Source of the DNA: Pagrus major
Lineage: Eukaryota; Chordata; Actinopteri; Spariformes; Sparidae
Direction of reading: 5' to 3'
Assembly (NCBI RefSeq): GCF_040436345.1
Contig: NC_133232.1
Span: forward strand, 4,959,501 to 5,023,500
DNA length: 64,000 bases
In this document: piece by piece, positions 22,101 to 31,004 of the stretch
How the letters are laid out: the number at the start of each line of letters is the position of its first letter
How positions within the stretch are numbered: position 1 is the stretch's first letter
Program-made: the position numbers and the translations under genes
Notes under the pieces: model-generated
The model's input: the letters and a program-made list of their open reading frames with translations, nothing else
What the model was told of the DNA's origin: nothing
The model's database searches: none

Positions 22101-25100
22101 CCTCACTCTGGACAGAGTGGGGGGTATCAAGGCCAGGGGGGGGAACGCGTAAAGAAGCTCGTGCGGCCAGGCGTGCGCTAGTGCGTCGACGCCGAGGGGA
22201 GCATCCATGCTGCGCAGAGAGTAAAACAGCGCGCACTGCGCGTTTCCTCTCGACGCGAACAGATCCACCGTGGCCCGACCGTAACGGCCCCATATCTGTT
22301 CCACAATTTCCGGGTGTAGCGTCCACTCCCCGTATACTGGCGCGCCCCTGGACAACAGGTCCGCGCCTGTGTTCAGGGCTCCTGGGACGTGCGTCGCTCT
22401 CAGGGAGAGGAGACGACCGCAGCTCCACAGGATCAGTTTGCGTGCCAGCATGTACAACCGACGGGAGCGTAACCCCCCCTGACGGTTGATGTACGCCACT
22501 GTTTTCGTATTGTCCGTCCTCACCAGGACATGATGACCCGTGAGAGACGGAAGGAAATGTTTCAGGGAGAGGAACACCGCTGACAGTTCCAGAAAATTTA
22601 TGTGAGACCGCTGGAGGTCCACACTCCAGTGGCCCCTCACAGACCGGCCCTCGTGAATTCCGCCCCAGCCCGTCAGGCTGGCGTCCGTAGTGACCACCTT
22701 CCTGGACAAGACGGAGCCCATGGGCACCCCTTGTGTCAGAAAGGACGGGACGCGCCAGTGGCGCAGCGCCCTGGCGCACCCTGGTGTGACCAGTATCCTC
22801 CGTGCGCCATGACGCACGGGATCTAGCCCGCATGAGGCCACCCAAAGCTGGAATTCCCTCATGTGGAGGCGACCAAGATGGACTACGAGAATGGCAGACG
22901 CCATCAGCCCGAGTAATCGAAGACACAATCTGAATTGAACAGATTTGCCTGGATGAAAGAGCGCGAGACATGCCCTGAAATTTTTCACCCGCTCCGCCGA
23001 GAGGCGCGCTGTGAAAGTCACCGAGTCCAGAGATAATCCCAGAAAGATTATGCCCTGCGCTGGGGATAGCATGCTCTTTTCCGCGTTTATCACGAAACCC
23101 AGATCGATTAGGTGACGTGTGAGAATACGCGTGTGCGCCCTGGCCTCCTGCTCCGACTGTGCCAACAGCAGCCAATCGTCCAGATATGTGGCCAAGCGGA
23201 TGCCCTGCCGTCTCAGTGGGGCTATTGCCGCTTCTGTGCACCGCACAAACACCCTCGGGCTTAATGACAGACCGAAAGGGAGCACGCGGTACTCGTAACA
23301 GCTCCCTTGGAAAGCGAATCTCAGATACTTTCTGTGGGGAGGATAAATCGGGATATGGAAATACGCGTCTTTCAGATCGACAGAAGTGAACCAATCGTTC
23401 TGTCTCACAAGGCGCAGCAGGGATGCGTGCGTAAGCATCCTGAACTTGTATTTCCTGAGATATTTGTTCAGAGCACGTAAATCCAGGATAGGGCGAATAC
23501 CGCTCCCCCCCCGTTTGGGGATCAGAAAATACCTGGAGTAAAAACCGCTCTGACACTGTGCGGGAGGGACGACACAAATTGCTCCTTTGTTTAACAGTGA
23601 GAGGATTTCCTCCTGTAAAACGCGAGCTGACTCTCCCTGAGCCTGGGAGTGTATTATACCGGCGAATCGCGGAGGAACAGCTGAGAACTGCAGCCTGTAT
23701 CCCCTCGCGATCGTCCTCAACACCCAGGGTGGAGCTGCGAGCGCGGCCCATCTCTCGCATCTGAGGGAGAGAGTGGACACGCACCGCAGCCCCTCCACCA
23801 TGAGAGGCTCCAGCCGCGGTGCGGTGGGGCTCTCCCTTGGTGGAGTAGTGACATGGCTCCCGGGCGGTGCTGTGCATTTCCGCCTGGGAGGACAGCGCAG
23901 CAGCGGGGACCCCACAGCCCCCCACACGGGAAAAGCCGCAGCTTTCCGCCGAGGGGGGACAGCGGATGTCGCCACCGCGCTGCTTATTCTGATAGTTTTG
24001 GCTTTTTTTATTAGCTGCGCCCTCGGCACTCGGCCTGGATGCGACAGCGGAACACAATTTATTTTCTTTATGAAAACTTGTGTGTGTGTGCGTGCTTGTG
24101 GACATGAGTGAGGGGCAACTGCTGAACCCTCTGCCGTCAAATGTCCGTCTCTCCCGGCTTGCTCTGGCAAGGTCCGTGGCAGCTGGGAGACGGGGGCGTG
24201 GGGGGCCCCTGAGCGCACGCTCGAAAGCCGAACAGGTGGAGCTGGAGAACGGGGAACTTCCAGCTGCATCACCGGTGAAGAGAGGAGCCTTCAGGCCGCT
24301 CTCTTCTTCCTCCTGGCCTGGTTAGTGGCAGCTTGCGCGGGCTGTGCCGGCGGAGCTGCAGCCGGGGCCGAGGGTTTCTTGGACCAGCCGGCCCGGCTGG
24401 GCAGGGGAGGTGGGGCGGGCCGGGGTTTCGACAGTTTAGGTATTTTAAACTGCGAAACTTGGGCAGCAGCCTGCGCGAAGGTTTTCCGCTGTGCAGGCGG
24501 AGAGGGAGCTTGGGGCTTTCGAGGGAGGCAGAGCTGGAGAGCTTCGTCTTCCTTCTTTTTGGCTTCACACCGCCGTTGCATCGAAGCCAACGCGGAACCA
24601 AAAATCCCCTCCGGGACAATGGGCATGTCCAGGACGTCGTCCTTCTCTCTGTCTGACAGGTTGGCGAGGTTGAGCCACCGCGCTCGTTCCTGCAGAACCA
24701 TTGCCCCCATCGACCTTCCCGTGGCCTGGACCGCACAGCGTTGGATACGGAGGCACAGGTCGGTGATGACCGGTTTCTCCTCCCACGTAGCTGGGTCCTG
24801 AGTTTGCACAAAATCCTTGCATAACTCAGCCTGATAAGCCGTGAGCAGGGAGAGGACATTGAGCGCTCTGGCCGAAAGCGCCGCCGCCTTGTATGCCTTT
24901 TCAGTCAGAGTTGACTGAAAACGGTCAGACTTGGATGGCAGGCTGGGGCTCCGGGAGGACACCGCTGACAGCCGTGGGTGAAGGTGCGCTGCAACGAGTG
25001 GCTCCATCGGAGGCATGCGGAGCAGACCCAGGCTCTCCATCGCTTCACAGTCGAGGGACGAGGCTCCGGGGATCGGGCTCCTGCTGCTGTAAGGGCGGTC

Positions 25101-28100
25101 TCTCCATGAGCGCGCCACCTCATCCAGCAGCTCTGGGAAGACAGGGAGACGTTGCTTCGTTGCACTCTTAGCCAAGGGCAATTTCTTCCCCTCGTAGCGG
25201 GATCTGGTGGTCTCAGCTACGACAGCGGGCCAGGGGATATCCAGTCGGGCAGCAGCGCGTTTGCACACGTCGAGCAGGTCCGAGCTGGGGAGGGGAGAAG
25301 CTGGTGTGCTACTCTCATCTCCATCCCGAGAGGCGACGGAGGCCGCGGGCTGTGCAGCCCGGGCCGGAGTGATGAAGATGTCGTCCTCTTCTTCATCCTC
25401 TGAGATGAGGAGTTCCGAGGCGCCATCGTCATCGTCCCCATAGTCCAGTTCCAGGACGTCTTCCTCCTGCGGGGGATCCGCGGCTAGGTCGAGCTGGGAG
25501 CCCCAGCTGGCGCTAGCCTCCGGTATCGCCACCGCAGCGACCTCCATCTCCTCTCCGCCTTCGACGGCGGGGCCGCCGGGAGGGAGATAGGGGTCATGTC
25601 CAGACAAGCTAGCCTGGCGGGCTAGCCGTCTGCGGAGACTCTTGACGGTGAACACCGCACAGTGTTGACACGAGCCGGGGACGTCGATAGCTAGCCGGGC
25701 GTGTTGCAGCCCCAGGCAGCTCGAGCAGACCTGGTGTGGATCCGTACTCGATATCTTATTCCCGCAACGACAGAGTCGGGCCCCAGAGTCTCCGTGCCCT
25801 CTGGTGTGAGGGGATTTAGCCTCCATTCCTCGCGAGCTGGTGTGCAGGCGGGGAGTCGAGGCAGTTAGCTGGTGTGCTAACGTGAAGAAGCCGAAAAATT
25901 AGCTGGTGTGCTAATACTCAGTGCTCGAACTGCCGTGGTGGGGCGTCGAGGACAGTGCTGGCCAAGCTGTGGAGAGCAAGGGAAGCACTGGTTCGATCTG
26001 GTGTGATCGATGAAGCACAGAAAAAGATATCCAAAAAGCTAGTAGCGCCCGGCGACGGAAGCTAAATAAGGTCCGCCTGTGGACAGTTTAGCTAGCTAGC
26101 CTTGGACGTGAGATATGCTCCGAGTGAGAAGAGGTGTTTGAATGACGTGGTGCCGTCCGCATGCGCTATTTAAGGTAGAGGGGACTACCTGAGGCGGACG
26201 GACACGTTTCACCAGCCAATCAGGATTGGCGTAATGAGATTAATGCTTCTGAGGGCTGCAGCGAGGCGTGCATCCCATAGTGAGACATCGAACGAAATAT
26301 TATGAAAGAGAACTAAGTTCTCACTTGCCCCTCAGGGCTTCTGTAGTTCCTACCTTCATCAGGTGAGTTTTTCTCTGCAGCTTCCTCCTCCTCATCTTCA
26401 TCCTCTAATTCAGCATCATCCAGAGTTTCCACATCGTCCTCCTCCAGAGTCTCTCCGTCCTCTCCGATCACCTCCATCCCCTCGATGTCGCTTTCCTCTG
26501 CAGACGACCTGCAACAACAACAACACACGTTCACTTCCTGTTTCAGTTTCTCCTCAAGATTCAAACTTTCACTCTTTTATTCACAACTCCACTGACTGAC
26601 TGACTGACTGAAGGACTGACTGAAGGACTGACTGACTGAAGGACTGACTGCAAGACTGACTGACTGACTGACTGACTGACTGAAGGACTGACTGACTGCA
26701 AGACTGACTGACTGACTGACTGACTGACTGAAGGACTGACTGCAAGACTGACTGACTGAAGGACTGACTGAAGGACTGACTGACTGAAGGACTGACTGAC
26801 CGACTGACTGACTGAAGGACCGACTGACTGACTGAAGGACTGACTGACTGACTGACTGAAGGACTGACTGAAGGACTGACTGACTGACTGAAGGACTGAC
26901 TGACTGAATGAAGGACTGACTGACTGACTGAAGGACTGACTGACTGAATGAAGGACTGACTGACTGACTGACTGAAGGACTGACTGACTGACTGAAGGAC
27001 TGACTGACTGAATGAAGGACTGACTGACTGAAGGACTGACTGACTGACTGAAGGACTGACTGACCGACTGACTGACTGAAGGACCGACTGACTGACTGAA
27101 GGACTGACTGACTGACTGACTGAAGGACTGACTGAAGGACTGACCGACTGACTGAAGGACTGACTGACTGAATGAAGGACTGACTGACTGAATGAAGGAC
27201 TGACTGAAGGACTGACTGACTGAATGAAGGACTGACTGACTGAATGAAGGACTGACTGACTGACTGACTGAAGGACTGACTGACTGAAGGACTGTACAAC
27301 AGGAGAAACTCACTCTGCCTCCTCCTCAGTCTGCTGCTTCTCTTCAGCCTCAGGTTTGGACTCTGTGACAGGATCTGGATCTGGATCAGTCCTGGACTCA
27401 GTGACTGTGGAGAGAAGAAGTGAATCATCACGTTGGCTGATGGTTTAGATTAAACTTTTTTTGTCCCTGCTGTAACACATGAACCATCATAATATCAGGT
27501 CGCTCCAGGTGTTCACATTCTGTTTGAATCCGGGTTCGACTGAGAAGAACTGTAGAACTTTGTGTTAAACTGATGGTTAAATAAAGCTTATTACTAGATT
27601 CATAAAACAATAATATGAACACACTGACTGGAGTCCTGCATCGATTATATATAGTTTACATTACAGGGTCGTCATAGTAACCAACATGACTCCAAACAGG
27701 AAACAGAACTTTAACCCTCCTCAGAACCCGACGTGTGAAACATTCTGATGAATCGTTTCAGTTAAAACGCTTTCTCACCAGTCGGCTCAGTTTTCACTGT
27801 GACCACAGACTCTCCTCTGGACCTGGACCTGGACCTGGACCTCTTCTCTTTGCTGGACTTTTCCCTGGACTTAGACCTGATTCTGGTCCTCTTGTCTCTG
27901 CCAAATTTATCTTTGGACCTGGACCTCCTTTCTTTGCTGGACTTGTCTTTGGATTTTTCTCTGGACTTAGACCTGGTTCTGGTCCTCCCGTCTCTGCTGG
28001 ATTTATCTGTGGACCTGGAACTGTCTGTTTTCTCTTTAGTGGACCTTTCTCTGGATCTGGACCTGGACTTTTTCTCTTTTGTGGACTTTTCTCTGGACCT

Positions 28101-30952
28101 GGACCTGGTTCTGGTCTTCCTTTCTTTGGATCTGGACTTTTTCTCTTTCATGGACTTTTCTCTGGACCTGGACCTGGTTCTGGTCTTCCTTTCTCTGGAT
28201 CTGGACTTTTTCTCTTTCATTGACTTTTCTCTGGACCTGGTTCTGGTCTTCCTCTCTCTGGATCTGGATCTGGACCTGTACTTTTTCTCTTTCGTGGACT
28301 TTTCTCTGGACCTGGATCTGGTTTTGGTCTTCCTCTCTTTGGACCTGGACCTGGTTCTGGTCTTCGTCTCTTTGGACCTGGACCTGGTTGTGGTCTTCCT
28401 CTCCTTGGACCTGGACCTAGTTCTGGTCTTCCTCTCTTTGGACCTGGACCTGGTTCTGGTCTTCGTCTCTCTGCTGGACTCCTCCTGGTCTTTACTCCTC
28501 CTCCTCTTCTTCCTCTCTGTCGTCTTGTCATCTTTCTCTCGGCTCGAGCTTCTCGTCCTCTTCGTCGTTTCCTCTTCGTACCTTTTAGCCGATGCAACCC
28601 GCCTGCAGGAGGAAGAATCAATACTGATCATTAATCAATGGATTGGAAAGAGCTGATGGATCTGTCGGGTCTGGTACTCACATGAGGCTCTTGTATTCTC
28701 CAGAGAAGGAGACTTTGATGCAGTCGTTGTTGATCCTCAGAGTGTTGGAGGAATAATAGTCCACCAGTTTCTGAGCGTCAGGAGTGTTTTTCATCTCCAC
28801 AAATGCCTGAAAAACAAAACTGAAGTTACAGTGAAGTACAGCAGAACTGTGTGGTTCTGATACCACTGATACTGAAGGAGGACTTGTTTATCTACAGAAG
28901 TACGATGTTTTATAGTGTCAGTAAACCTATTGTCATGTGTTGCAGACAGATTTAAATCAGGTGTTTGTCAGACCTTCAGTTGGTTTCTGATGATTATTGA
29001 TTCTGATTGGTTCTCTTTATTGTGAGCTGATTTTTCTCATCATCCTACGTGATGGAACATTAAAACCATTAATAAAAGGAATAACTTTACACATCGAGCT
29101 GACCCAGACTGGAACAGACCAGAGACACAGGTACGTGTAGGTGTGACATGATATTCAGTCTGATTCTGACAGAAATGTGTCACTAATTCATTTTGTCGGT
29201 CTTCTTAAAGTGCTGAATAACATGATGATGTCACAGTGAGGTTGACCTTTAACCTTTTGGATGTTAAGTATCATCACTTCATCGATTTATAATATCTGTT
29301 GTCATAATCATTGTATGAATTCTTGAATTAAGGACAACAATGTGTTTCGTGAGGTCACAGTGACCTTCGACCTCCAAAATCTGATCAGTTTGTTCTGTAA
29401 AATCCTGGAGCCGTTTTACTGAGATACTGGTCCCGACTATCGCTGGTGTGGAGACATTAAACATTAAGTGTTAAACGAGCTGGAAGATTCTTCATTCGGC
29501 TGTTTTCCTGTACGGCTGTTCTGATACCATTGCCTTGACTCCAGAGTTTAGGGAGTCACGGCACGGTGCTGCAACACGTGTCTGTTGTTTTAATCAAAGG
29601 TTTGTCAGGATTCTGTTGTTTTTTGAATAAAAAGATATTTTCTAAAAGGTTTGGTGTTTGTTTTGATGACAGCTTTTCTCCTGAGCTGCACTTTTTATGG
29701 ACACAACAGCAAACCAACCAATATCCTGATAGTTGAATATTTGAATATTTCAGCTCGACTGTAAAGTGTCGCTGAGCGTCTGAACACAACAATCAAAAAA
29801 CTTGTGTTTCTCTGTCCTCACGTCAGTCGACCTCATCAGGACATTTACATCTCATGACGAGCCTCCACAGGCCGAACAGAAGCAGAACAGACTGACGGGT
29901 CTCACCATGGATGGCAGGAAAAGGGTGTAGAGCGGCGAGCCGAAGCGTTTGACCACGCTCATCAGATCTGATTGGCCGTTCTCTTCTGTCGGAGCCGGAG
30001 TGAAACTCACCACCCGAGAGCTCTGAAGAGACACACACATGTCAAACATCAAACACTTGATCTGGTCCTTCAGAGGGCAGCTGTGTGTCAGGTGGAGATG
30101 AAGATACAGCTGGAACGAGCGCCGGTATTCACGTTTACAGGTGTGTCCTAGAAAAAGCAGCTGAATCTTTAGCAGTTGATGAGAACAATTAAACAAACAA
30201 CATGTTTTAACACATTTCTGATTTAATTCTACTTTATCTCACCTCAAAAATGATTAAATCAAAGGCTGCAAGGATTGTTGTCATTGCTGATTATTTACTT
30301 CATTAATTGTCTTGTTCTGATCTTCAGTTTACTGTCAGTGGAAAGAAACCATCAGAGTGGACACTAATAGTTGAAAACTAATCGATTTAATCGTCATTAG
30401 TTTTGTCAGCAGCTCCGTGTGTCCTGCTGCCAGCCGTCAGTCACCTGCAGGGATTCAAACCTCACAAATAGACAGAGAGCTGAGTCGTGTTCCTTCAGCG
30501 GGAGCTGCTGGTTGGATGATTATCTACCTGGAGGAAGGTGAAGGTGTTGGTGATCCTGAACTCCATCTGCTGTCCGTTCACAGTTGGAGGATAGTTGACG
30601 TGGAACTTCACCAGGTCTTTGGCCTGATCGATGGAGCCGAGCTCCACAAACGCCTGCAGAGGTCCAACATTATACTTTAGTCTACAACATGTGGATTTGT
30701 CAACACTATAAAGTAATTTATTTCATTTTGCATCCGAAACAGTCTGTCTGCAAGAGACAAGATCACTCCTGCTTGAATCTTCCTGTGTGTGATGAAGCTA
30801 GTGGACTCACTAAAGATGGAAACATGAGGATCTTGACGATCTTCCCGAACGGCTCAGTCAGTTTCCTCAGGTACGCCTCGTCCACAGAGTTGGCTGGAAA
30901 CTTCACACACACCACTTTACCTTTGTCTGACATCTGTGAGGACACGAGGACA

Positions 30953-31004
<52 letters not shown>

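Larger units (their letters stand above)
20491..26316 (-). mobile_element. DIRS-type tyrosine-recombinase retrotransposon, near complete
   Basis: About 5.8 kb in the intron 26354-19072, sense with the host gene, its right edge about 38 bases from the splice donor at 26353. Read on the minus strand: 5' inverted terminal repeat, Gag, RT plus RNase H, tyrosine recombinase, internal complementary region, 3' inverted repeat. There is no DDE integrase and no direct LTR, as expected for DIRS. The recombinase is thought to insert a circular intermediate without target duplication. The long undisturbed frames suggest recent insertion. I saw no obvious methyltransferase domain, which some DIRS elements carry. 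Confidence 0.9.

Noticed and set aside
24291..24860. Several frames over the DIRS Gag region
   Set aside because: Shadows of the 511-aa Gag frame in GC-rich sequence.
26561..27431. Long Ser-Gln-Val frames on the minus strand
   Set aside because: 4-bp periodic GACT repeat; the real exons flank it with proper splice sites.
27799..28656. 285-codon forward Leu/Asp-rich frame
   Set aside because: Antisense shadow of the RS-rich exon of the minus-strand gene.
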